DNA of 64,000 nucleotides from Virgibacillus_O xinjiangensis (GTDB lineage Bacteria > Bacillota > Bacilli > Bacillales > Amphibacillaceae). Positions 23,782-33,742 of the stretch are shown piece after piece. The notes beneath the pieces are model-generated. The model saw nothing but the letters and a program-made list of their open reading frames with translations, was not told the origin of the DNA and searched no databases. The DNA is taken from contig NZ_JBHRSA010000003.1 of NCBI RefSeq assembly GCF_042643145.1, positions 108,756-172,755 of the forward strand. The letters run 5' to 3'. Both the position numbers and the translations under genes were made by a program. Every line of letters starts with the position of its first letter. Position 1 is the stretch's first letter.

Positions 23782-26700
23782 CTTGAAGAAAGTGCTGGTC
23801 ATCGGTTCCGGACCGATCGTCATCGGGCAGGCAGCAGAATTCGACTATGCGGGGACACAGGCCTGTCTCGCCTTGAAAGAAGAAGGGATGGAAGTCGTGC
23901 TGGTCAATAATAATCCGGCAACCATCATGACGGATAAGCAGATCGCCGACCATGTCTATATGGAACCGCTGGAAACAGAGATGCTCGAGACCATCATCGC
24001 AAAGGAACGGCCGGACGGCATGATTGGAACCTTGGGCGGACAGACAGGGCTGAATTTGACCGTCGATCTGTATGAAAAAGGAATATTGGAAAAGTATGGA
24101 GTGGAACTTCTCGGAACCACCGTGGAATCCATCAAGAAGGGAGAAGACCGGGACGAATTCCGCCAGTTGATGATTGATATTGAGGAGCCGATTGCAGAGT
24201 CGGAAATTGTCGAATCGGTGGAAGCCGGTGTCGCTTTTGCCAATAAAATCGGCTATCCGGTCATCCTGCGTCCGGCATACACCCTTGGAGGCGAGGGTGG
24301 CGGCTTTGCCGATAATGAAGCGGAATTGGCCCAAATGCTGAAGCGGGGGCTCTCATTGAGTCCGATACACCAGGTGTTGGTGGAAAAAAGCATCAAAGGC
24401 TGGAAAGAAGTGGAGTATGAGGTCATGCGGGACGCCAATGATACCTGCATCATCGTCTGTAATATGGAGAATATGGATCCTGTCGGTGTCCATACCGGTG
24501 ATTCCATCGTGGTGGCTCCATCCCAGACGCTGTCAGATGTACAGTACCAGATGCTCCGTACCGCTTCCTTGAAAGTGATCCGGGCCCTGGATGTGGTTGG
24601 CGGGTGCAATATTCAATTCGCTCTTCATCCCGAGTCCAATGAATATTGCATCATAGAGGTGAACCCGAGGGTGAGCCGTTCATCGGCGCTCGCTTCCAAA
24701 GCGACCGGCTATCCGATCGCCAGAATTGCAGCCAAATGTGCTGCAGGGCAAATGCTGGATGAGATTCCGAACCCGATCACCGGCAATACCTTCGCTTCTT
24801 TCGAGCCTGCACTGGATTATGTGGTAGTGAAGTTGCCTCGCTTCCCATTCGATAAATTCACGGAGGCGGACCGTACACTTGGAACGCAGATGAAAGCGAC
24901 AGGGGAAGTCATGGCCATTGACCGGTCGTTCGAAGGGGCTTTGAACAAAGCGCTCAGATCCCTTGAAATGAATGTGAACAGCCTGAACTGGCCAGGCATG
25001 GAGACCAAGTCCAACGAAGAAATAAAAGAACTGCTGACGAACCCGAATGATCTAAGGCTGTTCGCACTTGCCGAAGCCCTCCGTCGTGGCTACACTTTGG
25101 AGAAAGTGAAGGAATGCACGGAGATCGATTATTGGTTCCTGCACAAAATCAAACGGATCATTGCCTGTGAAGAGGCGCTCCTGGAAGACAGCTGGCCATA
25201 TCTGTCATTGGAAAAACTTTGGGAGGCAAAGCACTATAATATGAGTGATGAGCGGATTGCGGAACTTCTTGATACGACGAGTAAAGAGGTGCGGAAGGCA
25301 TATAAGAAATATTCCATCCAACCTGCTTATAAACTGGTCGATACCTGTGCCGGTGAATTCGATGCAGTGACACCATACTACTATTCTACATGGCAGGGGC
25401 AGGATGAAGTACCGGATGATGACAGCAGCAAAAAGATCCTTGTGCTTGGTTCAGGCCCAATCCGGATCGGGCAGGGTGTGGAGTTCGACTATTGTTCGGT
25501 GCATGCTGCCTTGGCGGTGAAACAGATGGGATACGAAGTAGTGGTGATCAACAATAATCCGGAAACGGTCAGCACAGATTATTCAATTGCCGACAGGCTT
25601 TATTTTGAACCGCTGGCATTGGAAGATGTCCTCGCCGTCATTGAGAAGGAAAAAGTGGAAGGAGTGCTGGTCCAATTCGGCGGCCAAACAGCCATCAACT
25701 TGGCGAATGATCTGGAAGCTGAAGGTGTCCGTGTGCTTGGGACCACTCCGGAAAATATAGATCGTGCCGAAGACAGGGAACAATTCTATGATATCCTCGA
25801 TGAATTGGGAATCGCACATATTGAAGGGCATATCGTCCATAATGCCAGAGAATTGTCCAACTCCGCTTATGAGCTAGGGTTCCCTGTACTGATCCGTCCT
25901 TCCTATGTAATCGGCGGCCAGTCGATGTTCATCTGCTATAATGCAGAGGAATTGGACAAATGCTTGCACCGGATCCAGGAAGACACCCATGGCCGTGGAT
26001 TCCCGCTTTTGATTGACCAGTATATTTCCGGTGTGGAATGTGAAATGGATGTCATCAGTGATGGAAAGGATATCGTCGTTCCCGGCATTTTCGAACATAT
26101 CGAGAAAGCGGGTGTCCATTCAGGGGACAGTATGACATATCTGCCGCCGGTCACCTTGTCGGACGATGTGAAGCAGAAAATGGTAGAGATTGCCCGGCAG
26201 ATCAGCAAAAAACTGCCGGTGATCGGGATGATGAATATCCAGTTTGTATTGGACCGCGGCACCATCTATGTGCTTGAGGTCAATCCTCGTTCATCCAGAA
26301 CCGTACCGATCCTCAGTAAAGTGACGGATGTGCCGATGATCGAGTGGGCGGTGAAAGCCCAGATGGGCGTGCCATTGACCGAGATTACCGATCAACTTGA
26401 TCTCCTTGAGGAGCCAGAATACTTTACCGTCAAAGCACCGATATTCTCCGCCAATAAATTGAAAGGCGTCGACCATGTCATGGGACCTGAAATGAAATCG
26501 ACCGGGGAAATTATCGGCTTGGGATATACGGAAAAAGAAGCATTGAGAAAAGTGGATGCGGCATTCGGCGAGGTCATGCCGGAAAGGGAGCCTGGGAAAA
26601 ATACACGGTTGTTTGTGTCCATCTCTGACCGGATGAAAGAAGAAAGTGCCGAGCTGCTGGCTGACTTCGTAAAAACAGGAGTGGAGATTACCGCAACAGC

Positions 26701-27010
26701 CGGAACTGCCTCCTTCCTGGAGGGAAAAGGCATCCATATCGCCAATAAGCTGGATAATCAACAGGAGATCGTGGAGGACTGGCAAGAAGCTGTTCCGGAC
26801 CTCGTGTTGAATATACCAAGCGTCGGCAGGGAAAAAGGAAAAGCAGGCTTCCTTGTCCGGGAACTGGCGGTAAGCCATCAGGTTCCATACTTTACCAGTT
26901 TGGATACCTTCCGTGCAGCTGCAAGTTTACTCCTAGAGAAAGAGCCATCACTCTCGGCACATTCTCTGCATGAATATACCAGTATGCTGAAAGCAGGCCA
27001 AACCGTTTAA
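23765..27010 (+). CDS. carB: Carbamoyl-phosphate synthase large subunit
   Basis: A 1081-residue synthetase with two homologous ATP-grasp halves: GSGPIVIGQAAEFDYAGTQA at the N-terminus and GSGPIRIGQGVEFDYCS near residue 560. Each half has NPR-containing catalytic segments (EVNPRVSRSSAL, EVNPRSSRTVPI). The C-terminal regulatory MGS-like domain starts around residue 940. It makes carbamoyl phosphate from bicarbonate, ammonia and two ATP. Start ATG 23765 overlaps the end of carA by 17 bases, with AAGGGGGGAG upstream, so translation is coupled. A strong terminator follows. Confidence 0.96.
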   Translation: MQKQNDLKKVLVIGSGPIVIGQAAEFDYAGTQACLALKEEGMEVVLVNNNPATIMTDKQIADHVYMEPLETEMLETIIAKERPDGMIGTLGGQTGLNLTVDLYEKGILEKYGVELLGTTVESIKKGEDRDEFRQLMIDIEEPIAESEIVESVEAGVAFANKIGYPVILRPAYTLGGEGGGFADNEAELAQMLKRGLSLSPIHQVLVEKSIKGWKEVEYEVMRDANDTCIIVCNMENMDPVGVHTGDSIVVAPSQTLSDVQYQMLRTASLKVIRALDVVGGCNIQFALHPESNEYCIIEVNPRVSRSSALASKATGYPIARIAAKCAAGQMLDEIPNPITGNTFASFEPALDYVVVKLPRFPFDKFTEADRTLGTQMKATGEVMAIDRSFEGALNKALRSLEMNVNSLNWPGMETKSNEEIKELLTNPNDLRLFALAEALRRGYTLEKVKECTEIDYWFLHKIKRIIACEEALLEDSWPYLSLEKLWEAKHYNMSDERIAELLDTTSKEVRKAYKKYSIQPAYKLVDTCAGEFDAVTPYYYSTWQGQDEVPDDDSSKKILVLGSGPIRIGQGVEFDYCSVHAALAVKQMGYEVVVINNNPETVSTDYSIADRLYFEPLALEDVLAVIEKEKVEGVLVQFGGQTAINLANDLEAEGVRVLGTTPENIDRAEDREQFYDILDELGIAHIEGHIVHNARELSNSAYELGFPVLIRPSYVIGGQSMFICYNAEELDKCLHRIQEDTHGRGFPLLIDQYISGVECEMDVISDGKDIVVPGIFEHIEKAGVHSGDSMTYLPPVTLSDDVKQKMVEIARQISKKLPVIGMMNIQFVLDRGTIYVLEVNPRSSRTVPILSKVTDVPMIEWAVKAQMGVPLTEITDQLDLLEEPEYFTVKAPIFSANKLKGVDHVMGPEMKSTGEIIGLGYTEKEALRKVDAAFGEVMPEREPGKNTRLFVSISDRMKEESAELLADFVKTGVEITATAGTASFLEGKGIHIANKLDNQQEIVEDWQEAVPDLVLNIPSVGREKGKAGFLVRELAVSHQVPYFTSLDTFRAAASLLLEKEPSLSAHSLHEYTSMLKAGQTV

Positions 27011-27021
27011 TCTATCGTTTG

Positions 27022-27062
27022 AAAAAGATCCGCATGGAAATTACTCCATGCGGATCTTTTAT
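27022..27062. terminator. Bidirectional terminator between carB and the S9 peptidase
   Basis: AAAAGATCCGCATGGA pairs with TCCATGCGGATCTTTT across a 6-base loop, T-rich on both sides. Confidence 0.9.
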
Positions 27063-27076
27063 ATGTTGCTATGCAT

Positions 27077-29080
27077 TTACAGATATTCTTCAAACCAGCG
27101 GCAGATATGATTGAGCCGTTCGATGCGGAGATCAGGTCTGCCGCTTCTGCTCAGCTCATGGCTGGCATTCGGGAAGCGGACGAATTCTACTTCTTTCCGT
27201 TGATGCTTTAATGTCACAAACAGTTGCTCTCCTTGCTCGATCGGACAGCGGTAATCTTCCTCCCCATGTAGGATGAGCAACGGGGTTTCGACATTGGCAG
27301 CATATTTCAGCGGAGAAAAATCCCATAATTTTTCAGGGTCTTCCAGCAGATGATGGCCAAGCTCCCATTTTGTGAAGAAGTAGCCAATATCACTGACACC
27401 GTAAAAACTGAGCCAATTGGATATGGAACGTTGGGTGACGGCAGCTTGGAAACGGTTGGTATGGCTGACGATCCAATTGGTCATGAAGCCTCCATAGCTG
27501 CCACCGGTGACGCCGAGACGGTTTCTGTCGATGAAGCTGAATTGTTCCAGGGCCACATCCACCGCATCCATGAGATCCTCATAATCCTTCCCTCCATAAT
27601 CGGACCGGACGGCATCGACGAATTCTTGGCCATAACCGTGGCTCCCTCGGGGATTGATATAAAGGACGACATAGCCTTTGGCGGCCAACAGTTGCAGTTC
27701 ATGGAAAAATGCCTGTCCATACATGGCGTGTGGTCCTCCGTGTATTTCCAGAACGAACGGATACTTCTTGCCTTCCTCGAAACCATATGGGCGGAGGAGC
27801 CAGCCTTGAAGCTCCCATCCATCCCTGGCTGTGATCGAGAGTGTTTCCGGTTCACGGAGTGATACCTCATCAAGGAATGCAGCATTGGCATTGGTCAGCC
27901 GTTTCAGCTTCTGGTTCTCCGAAAGCTTATAGAAATTGCAAGGGTCTGTCGGTGTGCTGATCCCCAGAATGAATGCACCTGTCTTGCCGTGATAGGAAAA
28001 CCCGAAGACATGGTTATCTTCCTGATAGAGAAGGTTCAGATCTTTTTCCAATGTTGCCTGATACAGTCCGGTTGCTCCATGGTCGGTGGCAAGGAAGTAT
28101 AGGGAACTGGCGTCCTTGCTCCAGACAGGTGATGCATTGGATTCTCCGAGTCTTGTATCACCGATCAGTACATCGCCCAGCTGCATATCCCATTCATTGC
28201 TAAGACAAATGCGTTCCCCTGTTTCCAGGTCATGGACAAACAGTTCATTCAATGTTGCTCCATCAAACTCGAAACCATGCCCCAAGTAGGCCACTTTCTT
28301 TCCATCGGGGGAGAAGGAGGCGCTATGATAGCTCCCTTTGCTGTTTGTAAGTTTTGTAATCTCTTTGGATGCTAGATTCAGAATGAATAGATCATTGCTC
28401 AGCTCGTAATCCGGATCCTTTCCGAGGTTGGCTGCAAGCAATAATTGCTGACCATCGGGTGAGATGCCTTGCAGGCCATGATCTGCGTCCTCGTTTGTCA
28501 ACTGGGTGAAGGTGTTTGTATCCAGATGAAGCTGGACCAGCTGGGTTCGTTTGTTGTCATGGAACCCTTTGGCATCCGACTTATATTTCAGCCGACTGAC
28601 GACAAGCGGCTGGTTCTGCTTTTTCTTTGCTTCTTTCTGTCGTTCTTCTTTCGTCTGTTCTTTTTGACTGGAGACATCATCATCTGGGTCCAATGGGGCG
28701 CTGAAAATAATGGACCGGCCGTTTTCTGCCCACTCCGGATTCATGGCTCCGTGTTTGAAGGTGGTCAGCTGTCTTGCTTCACCGCCCTTTGTGGAGAGGA
28801 TCCATATCTGCGGCAGCCCCGAACGCTTCGATTGGAAGGCGGCTTTTAATCCGTCGGGGGAGAAGCGCAGGTGGCTGTTTTTGTTATCACCGAACGTCCA
28901 CTGAACAGGGGCGGCATCTCCGAGTTGATGGTAATGGATATGGGAGATGTATTCTTGGTCATCGTTCACTGTGGTGGAAGTGTAGGTATATGCTTTGCCG
29001 TCTGGTGTGAACTGTGGGTCACTGAATACTTCCAGGCGGGTGAAATCTTCTGTTTGGATGGCACGTTTGTTTTCTGGCAT
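27077..29080 (-). CDS. S9-family prolyl-oligopeptidase-type serine peptidase
   Basis: A 667-residue cytosolic peptidase. The N-terminal two thirds is a beta-propeller with repeated SPDG strands (LRFSPDGLKAAF, ASFSPDGKKVAY). The C-terminal alpha/beta hydrolase has the nucleophile in GVTGGSYGGFMTNW, aspartate in HGEEDYRCP and histidine in PNASHELSRSG. Such enzymes trim short peptides (acylaminoacyl- or dipeptidyl-peptidase-like). ATG 29080 is preferred because GGAGG lies about 10 bases upstream; a TTG five codons earlier overlaps that site. Monocistronic. Confidence 0.92.
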   Translation of the reverse strand: MPENKRAIQTEDFTRLEVFSDPQFTPDGKAYTYTSTTVNDDQEYISHIHYHQLGDAAPVQWTFGDNKNSHLRFSPDGLKAAFQSKRSGLPQIWILSTKGGEARQLTTFKHGAMNPEWAENGRSIIFSAPLDPDDDVSSQKEQTKEERQKEAKKKQNQPLVVSRLKYKSDAKGFHDNKRTQLVQLHLDTNTFTQLTNEDADHGLQGISPDGQQLLLAANLGKDPDYELSNDLFILNLASKEITKLTNSKGSYHSASFSPDGKKVAYLGHGFEFDGATLNELFVHDLETGERICLSNEWDMQLGDVLIGDTRLGESNASPVWSKDASSLYFLATDHGATGLYQATLEKDLNLLYQEDNHVFGFSYHGKTGAFILGISTPTDPCNFYKLSENQKLKRLTNANAAFLDEVSLREPETLSITARDGWELQGWLLRPYGFEEGKKYPFVLEIHGGPHAMYGQAFFHELQLLAAKGYVVLYINPRGSHGYGQEFVDAVRSDYGGKDYEDLMDAVDVALEQFSFIDRNRLGVTGGSYGGFMTNWIVSHTNRFQAAVTQRSISNWLSFYGVSDIGYFFTKWELGHHLLEDPEKLWDFSPLKYAANVETPLLILHGEEDYRCPIEQGEQLFVTLKHQRKEVEFVRFPNASHELSRSGRPDLRIERLNHICRWFEEYL

Positions 29081-29189
29081 GGAATGATCCTCCAATTGGT
29101 AAGTGATTGTATGTACAGTTTAAACTGCTTCGATTGACGAATCAATTAAATTATTTGAAGATTGCAAGGATGGAGTGGCTATGATCTGC

Positions 29190-29325
29190 GGAAATACCCT
29201 GCGCTTTCCGCGGACTCCCTACGAGCTACCTCGTGGTGCCTCCTTGGGGATCTCTAAGGCTCGTTATTTCATTGGAGTCTCCGTGGATTTCCTCCGCTAG
29301 TAGGTCTGATTCTTTGTTTCTCTTC
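29190..29325 (-). repeat. Dispersed ~140-bp intergenic repeat, copy 1 (reverse orientation)
   Basis: Read on the minus strand it starts AGCGGAGGAAATCCACGGAG and ends near CCGCGGAAAGCGCAGGGTAT. The same ends recur in two copies at 51150 and 51412. No protein is encoded. This resembles a short repeat common between genes in Bacillaceae. Most of the 29081-29436 gap is this element plus the dat terminator. Confidence 0.7.
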
Positions 29326-29366
29326 GTTATGGCAGACGATTCGTGGGAGTGTGCATAGACGATGGA

Positions 29367-29412
29367 GATAAAAAACTAGCATACCTACCCAGTATGGGGC
29401 GGTATGCTAGTT
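29367..29412 (-). terminator. Terminator of the D-amino acid transaminase gene
   Basis: AACTAGCATACC/GGTATGCTAGTT stem; on the minus strand it runs into TTTTTTAT. Confidence 0.85.
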
Positions 29413-29436
29413 CATTTGTTCGGCATAATGATCTCG

Positions 29437-30330
29437 TTATTTACTGTCGGCGGAAGATACCGGTTCTTTAATCTCGGTAGAAGCAATTCCGGCATCTTGG
29501 TCATAGGCTTGCTGCAACAACCTGGTAATCCGGCCGGGTGCACCGTTTGCGATATCTTTTCCATCGACTTTGGTGATCGGCATGACTTCCGATGTACTGC
29601 TTGTCAAAAACAATTCATCGGCATCCTCTATGTCTTCCACATGGAAGGCTTCCTCGATAAAAGGGATTTCCTGCTCTTCTGCAAGGCTCTTCACTTTCAT
29701 CCGGACACAACCATGGAGTATGTTGTTTGTTGCCGGATGGGTACGGATTTCGCCGTTTTTGACCAAGTATACATTGGATGAGCTGCATTCAGTGACACGG
29801 CCGTCTCTGTGAAGGATGGCTTCATCACATCCCTGTTCCTTAGCTTCCTGTTTTGCCAGGACATTCGGGAGCAGGTTCAAGCTCTTGATATAACAGTTCT
29901 CCCAGCGGATATCACGTTGGGTGATCACTGGTACACCATTTTTCAGCTTTTCTTCCGCACGTGGCAACTGCTGTACATAGGCATAGATGTTTGCCGGTAC
30001 ATCTGCAGGGAAAACATGATCCCGTGGTGCAGAGCCGCGAGAGACCTGCATATACATCTTGCCATCTTCTTTCATCTCATTCTTTTCTAATAGTTCCAAC
30101 AGGAGGTCGGTCACTTCCTGCTTGGTGAACGGCAGTTCGATTTTTACGGCTTCTGCCGAGCGGAAGAGACGATCCACATGCTCTTCCAGCAGATAATACC
30201 TTCCATTATAGATACGGATCACTTCGTAGATACCGTCTCCAAATTGGAGGGCACGTTCCTGATAAGGGTATGTCAGGTCATCGCGGTGGGTGTAACTTGT
30301 CTGTGATAAAATGATTGGATAAACAGCCAT
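29437..30330 (-). CDS. dat: D-amino acid transaminase
   Basis: A 297-residue fold-type IV PLP enzyme. Signatures are RALQFGDGIYEVIRIYNG (about residues 26-43), the PLP lysine in CYIKSLNLLPNVLAKQEA (about residue 148) and VTECSSSNVYLVKNG (about 180-194). It interconverts D-alanine and D-glutamate with their keto acids, feeding peptidoglycan precursors. The length is slightly above the usual 280-290, with a polar C-terminal tail. ATG 30330 is preceded by AAGGAGG. Monocistronic, with its own terminator. Confidence 0.93.
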   Translation of the reverse strand: MAVYPIILSQTSYTHRDDLTYPYQERALQFGDGIYEVIRIYNGRYYLLEEHVDRLFRSAEAVKIELPFTKQEVTDLLLELLEKNEMKEDGKMYMQVSRGSAPRDHVFPADVPANIYAYVQQLPRAEEKLKNGVPVITQRDIRWENCYIKSLNLLPNVLAKQEAKEQGCDEAILHRDGRVTECSSSNVYLVKNGEIRTHPATNNILHGCVRMKVKSLAEEQEIPFIEEAFHVEDIEDADELFLTSSTSEVMPITKVDGKDIANGAPGRITRLLQQAYDQDAGIASTEIKEPVSSADSK

Positions 30331-30594
30331 GATTCAAATTCCTCCTTAAACATATCAATATTCTATAACGTATCTCCAGCAATGTAAACGGACTTTACTA
30401 CAAAACTGAAATATTTCTGAAATTGCAACCAGTTAAAGAAAAGGTAATTTTTTGGTAAAAAAAGTCGAAATATCCCTTGTGTTTTTATGACTACCACGTT
30501 ATAATAATATTTGTCGTCGCAAACAAGGCAGTCGACGTAATACATATCATCCATCTTAGGTGGAATTGATAAAAAGTAAATCATCTTACAAAAT

Positions 30595-30668
30595 GCGGGT
30601 GTAGTTTAATGGTAAAACCTCAGCCTTCCAAGCTGATGACGAGGGTTCGATTCCCTTCACCCGCTCCA
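30595..30668 (+). tRNA. tRNA-Gly (anticodon TCC), CCA encoded
   Basis: A full cloverleaf of 74 bases: acceptor GCGGGTG/CACCCGC, D arm GTTTAATGGTAAAAC, anticodon loop CTTCCAA with anticodon TCC, T arm GAGGGTTCGATTCCCTT, and discriminator T followed by an encoded CCA. It decodes GGA/GGG. It stands alone, and a terminator follows at 30681. The 264 bases between dat and this tRNA are AT-rich with no gene I can support. Confidence 0.96.
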
Positions 30669-30680
30669 TACATATGTCAT

Positions 30681-30722
30681 AACGCAGTGTTCTGTAGTAA
30701 GCTACGGGGCGTTGCGTTTTTA
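30681..30722 (+). terminator. Terminator of tRNA-Gly
   Basis: AACGCA...TGCGTT stem with further internal pairing and TTTTT tail. Confidence 0.75.
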
Positions 30723-30820
30723 ATTTACCTAAAGTTCTTCCACTCTTGTCTACACCACTTGAATTCCCCATTTGCCGCATAGTATTCTGTAAGAAACAAC
30801 GATATGATTGAGGGATATGA

Positions 30821-32524
30821 ATGAAGAATTTATTGCAGCAATTAAAACAGATTGATCATAAAGGATACAAAGCTTATAAGAGCATCCAAGGAAATTACAG
30901 TTTTGGAGATTTCCGTTTGTATATAGATTATGTACAAGGGGACCCGTTCGCGACTCCATCCAAATTGCGGCTGGAAATCCCGGCTGCCAAGCGTCCGGTG
31001 AAAAAGGAATGGCTCCGGACCTATTCCAGGAAGACAGCAGCTGAAGATGCAGTCGCCCGCAGTGTGAATAGAGCGGTCGCCAAAGGCGGCTTCTTCATCA
31101 AAGGCTCGGGAAAAAGCGGTATGATCCTATTTGACGCTCCAGGCCAAGAAATGCTTGAACGGAGCGCTGTACAGATCAGCGACACGTCCATCACGGTCTG
31201 CATCTCTGTCGGACTGCCTGCGAATGGACGCAAAATCAATGGAAGTGAGGCAGAAAAGCTGTTCGCTAAGGCCCTGCCGGCGATTATCAAGGATTCTGTC
31301 ATGAGCATTTCCGATGATGATATTCAGCAGGCTGTGGAGCTTGCGGATCAGCAGGATGCCATTCGAGAGAAAATGAAGCAGGAAGGCTGGGTTGCTTTCC
31401 TGGCCAATGGATCCATCTTGCCGCGGGAAAGCGGAATTAGCAATCGTCCGCTGAAAAAGGCAGTAGCATTCCAAAGCCCGGCAGAGGATGAGGTAGAAAT
31501 CGACATCCCACACCGGAAAGAGCCTGTAAAAGGAATGGCCATCAAGAAAGGCATCACCTTGATTGTCGGCGGCGGCTATCATGGGAAAAGTACAATGCTG
31601 GAAGCTATTGAACGAGGCGTCTATTCCCATACGGCCGGTGATGGCAGGGAATTCGTACTGACTGACCCGGATGCGGTAAAAATCCGGGCAGAAGACGGCC
31701 GGCAGGTCACCGGAGTGAATATTTCTCCGTTCATCAATAACCTTCCGCATCGCCAGGACACTGGGTTTTTCTCTACGGAAAATGCAAGCGGAAGCACATC
31801 ACAGGCTGCCAATGTAATGGAGGCGCTGGAAGCTGGTGCGACTACTTTGATGGTGGATGAGGACACGAGTGCGACCAACTTCATGATCCGCGACCACCGG
31901 ATGCAGCAATTGGTCAGCAGAAATAAGGAGCCGATCACCCCGTTCATCGACAAAATCAGGCAGTTGCGTGATGAACTGGATGTGTCGACGATCATGGTAA
32001 TGGGTGGTTCTGGTGATTATTTCGATACAGCAGATACCGTCATCATGCTGGATGAATATGTTCCCTACAATGTGACAGAGCAAGCGAATGCCATCATGGA
32101 GGAATATCCGCTTGAGAGGGATGCAGCTGTCGAAGAAGGATTCGGCACTATTTCTGCCCGCTATTTCCAACGGGGCTCCCTCCAGACGAAGAAAGGCAAA
32201 CGGGAAAAGACCCAGGCGAAAGGCCTGTATAAAATCCTGATGGGAAAAACGGATATTTCCTTCGAGAATACAGAGCAGCTTGTCGATCCGTCCCAAACCC
32301 GCATGATTGCAGAAATCATTCAGTATTTGGACCGGACGGATGGACTCGGCGGGAAGTCCCTGCATGAACTGTTGGACGGAATCGAGAGACAGATGGACCG
32401 TGATGGTCTGGCCTCTTTCACTACCTTCCGGCAACAGCATCCAGGTGATATTGCCCGACCGAGAAGGTATGAAATAGCAGCAGTGCTCAACCGTATGCGG
32501 ACAGCAAAGGTCGAGCATAAATAA
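30821..32524 (+). CDS. ABC-ATPase-domain P-loop protein (cytosolic, function unknown)
   Basis: A 567-residue protein of the predicted ABC-class ATPase family. The Walker A motif is VGGGYHGKSTMLEAIERGVY (about residues 248-267) and the Walker B region is TLMVDEDTSATNFMIRD (about 343-359), followed by STIMVMGGSGDYFDTADTVI. There are no membrane segments and no permease gene next to it, so it is not a transporter in the usual sense. Its role is not established. ATG 30821 follows GAGGG about 7 bases upstream. The next gene starts 25 bases downstream. Confidence 0.85.
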   Translation: MKNLLQQLKQIDHKGYKAYKSIQGNYSFGDFRLYIDYVQGDPFATPSKLRLEIPAAKRPVKKEWLRTYSRKTAAEDAVARSVNRAVAKGGFFIKGSGKSGMILFDAPGQEMLERSAVQISDTSITVCISVGLPANGRKINGSEAEKLFAKALPAIIKDSVMSISDDDIQQAVELADQQDAIREKMKQEGWVAFLANGSILPRESGISNRPLKKAVAFQSPAEDEVEIDIPHRKEPVKGMAIKKGITLIVGGGYHGKSTMLEAIERGVYSHTAGDGREFVLTDPDAVKIRAEDGRQVTGVNISPFINNLPHRQDTGFFSTENASGSTSQAANVMEALEAGATTLMVDEDTSATNFMIRDHRMQQLVSRNKEPITPFIDKIRQLRDELDVSTIMVMGGSGDYFDTADTVIMLDEYVPYNVTEQANAIMEEYPLERDAAVEEGFGTISARYFQRGSLQTKKGKREKTQAKGLYKILMGKTDISFENTEQLVDPSQTRMIAEIIQYLDRTDGLGGKSLHELLDGIERQMDRDGLASFTTFRQQHPGDIARPRRYEIAAVLNRMRTAKVEHK

Positions 32525-32549
32525 TAAAATTGGGAAAGGAGCGGGGCCG

Positions 32550-33689
32550 ATGCGTACCGAACAACTGAAACAGGAGATCATTGAATACAGCAAGAAAATA
32601 GGTATCGACAAGATCGGCTTTGCTTCTGCAGATGTATTCGGGGAATTGAGGGAGCGATTGAGACGCCAGCAGGAACTTGGGTATCAATCCGGCTTTGAAA
32701 AAGGTTCCGTGGAAGAAAGGACCGAACCGGAACGCCTGCTCCCTGAAGCACAGTCCATCATCTCCATCGCTCTTGCCTATCCGTCGAGGATGAAGGGAGC
32801 ACCGAAGAGTACGAAAGAGGAGCGGAGAGGTCTGTTTGCCAGAGCCTCCTGGGGGACGGATTACCATGACGTCCTCCGTGACCGATTGGAGAAGCTGTCA
32901 GCATTCATTAAAGAAAAAGTTCCGGAAACCTCCAATAAAGTGATGGTAGATACTGGCGAATTGTCGGACCGTGCAGTGGCAGAGCGTGCCGGAATCGGAT
33001 TCAGCGGCAAGAATACATCCATCATCACCCCAGAATTCGGATCCTTTGTCTACCTTGGGGAATTGATCACCAATATCCCTTTCGTTCCCGATGATCCGGT
33101 AGAAGACAGTTGCGGGGAGTGCACCAAGTGTATGGATGCTTGTCCAACAGGTGCCTTGGTGGAAGGCGGACAGCTTAATGCACAGCGATGTATCGCCTTC
33201 CTGACCCAGACGAAGGATTTTCTTCCGGATGAATTCCGTACGAAAATCGGCAACAGGGTATATGGTTGTGACACCTGTCAGATGGTATGCCCGAAAAATA
33301 AGCAGGTTGATTTCCATCTTCATGAGGAATTCGAACCGGAACATGATGTGGCCAAACCCAAGCTGAAGCCGATGCTCCGGATTTCCAACCGGGAATTCAA
33401 GGACACCTTCGGGCATATATCCGGTTCCTGGCGCGGAAAGAAGCCGCTCCAGCGGAATGCCTTGATTGCTCTTGGCCATTATAAAGATAAGACGGCGGTC
33501 GAAGAGATGATTGCGGTCATGAACAATGATCCTCGGCCGGTGATCCGGGGGACGGCCGCCTGGTCCCTCGGCAAAATCGGAACAGAAGAAGCAGTCGAGG
33601 CAATTGAAATGGCGATGCACAAAGAGTCGGACGACAGGGTCCTTACAGAGATGCAGAAGGGACTCGATTTTACGTTGGCATCCAAATAA
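32550..33689 (+). CDS. queG: Epoxyqueuosine reductase QueG
   Basis: A 379-residue iron-sulfur, cobalamin-dependent enzyme. Two ferredoxin-type clusters are seen in CGECTKCMDACPTGAL (about residues 189-204) and CDTCQMVCP (about 241-249); HEAT-like repeats follow (EEMIAVMNNDPRPVIRGTAA). QueG performs the last step of queuosine synthesis, reducing epoxyqueuosine in the tRNA wobble position. It precedes yhbB and trmL, the same order as B. subtilis yhbA-yhbB-cspR; both queG and trmL act at tRNA position 34. ATG 32550 follows AAAGGAGCGGGG. Confidence 0.94.
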   Translation: MRTEQLKQEIIEYSKKIGIDKIGFASADVFGELRERLRRQQELGYQSGFEKGSVEERTEPERLLPEAQSIISIALAYPSRMKGAPKSTKEERRGLFARASWGTDYHDVLRDRLEKLSAFIKEKVPETSNKVMVDTGELSDRAVAERAGIGFSGKNTSIITPEFGSFVYLGELITNIPFVPDDPVEDSCGECTKCMDACPTGALVEGGQLNAQRCIAFLTQTKDFLPDEFRTKIGNRVYGCDTCQMVCPKNKQVDFHLHEEFEPEHDVAKPKLKPMLRISNREFKDTFGHISGSWRGKKPLQRNALIALGHYKDKTAVEEMIAVMNNDPRPVIRGTAAWSLGKIGTEEAVEAIEMAMHKESDDRVLTEMQKGLDFTLASK

Positions 33690-33705
33690 CAGGCGTGATA
33701 CAAGC

Positions 33706-33741
33706 ATCCCCTCCATATACTTGTTGATGGAGGGGATTTTT
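33706..33741 (+). promoter_or_regulatory. Hairpin that contains the yhbB ribosome binding site
   Basis: ATCCCCTCCAT (33706-33716) pairs perfectly with ATGGAGGGGAT (33727-33737), followed by TTTTA and then the yhbB start codon at 33743. The ribosome site GGAGGGG (33729-33735) lies entirely in the 3' arm. The hairpin can act as a terminator and, in read-through RNA, hides the ribosome site. Confidence 0.8.
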
Positions 33742-33742
33742 A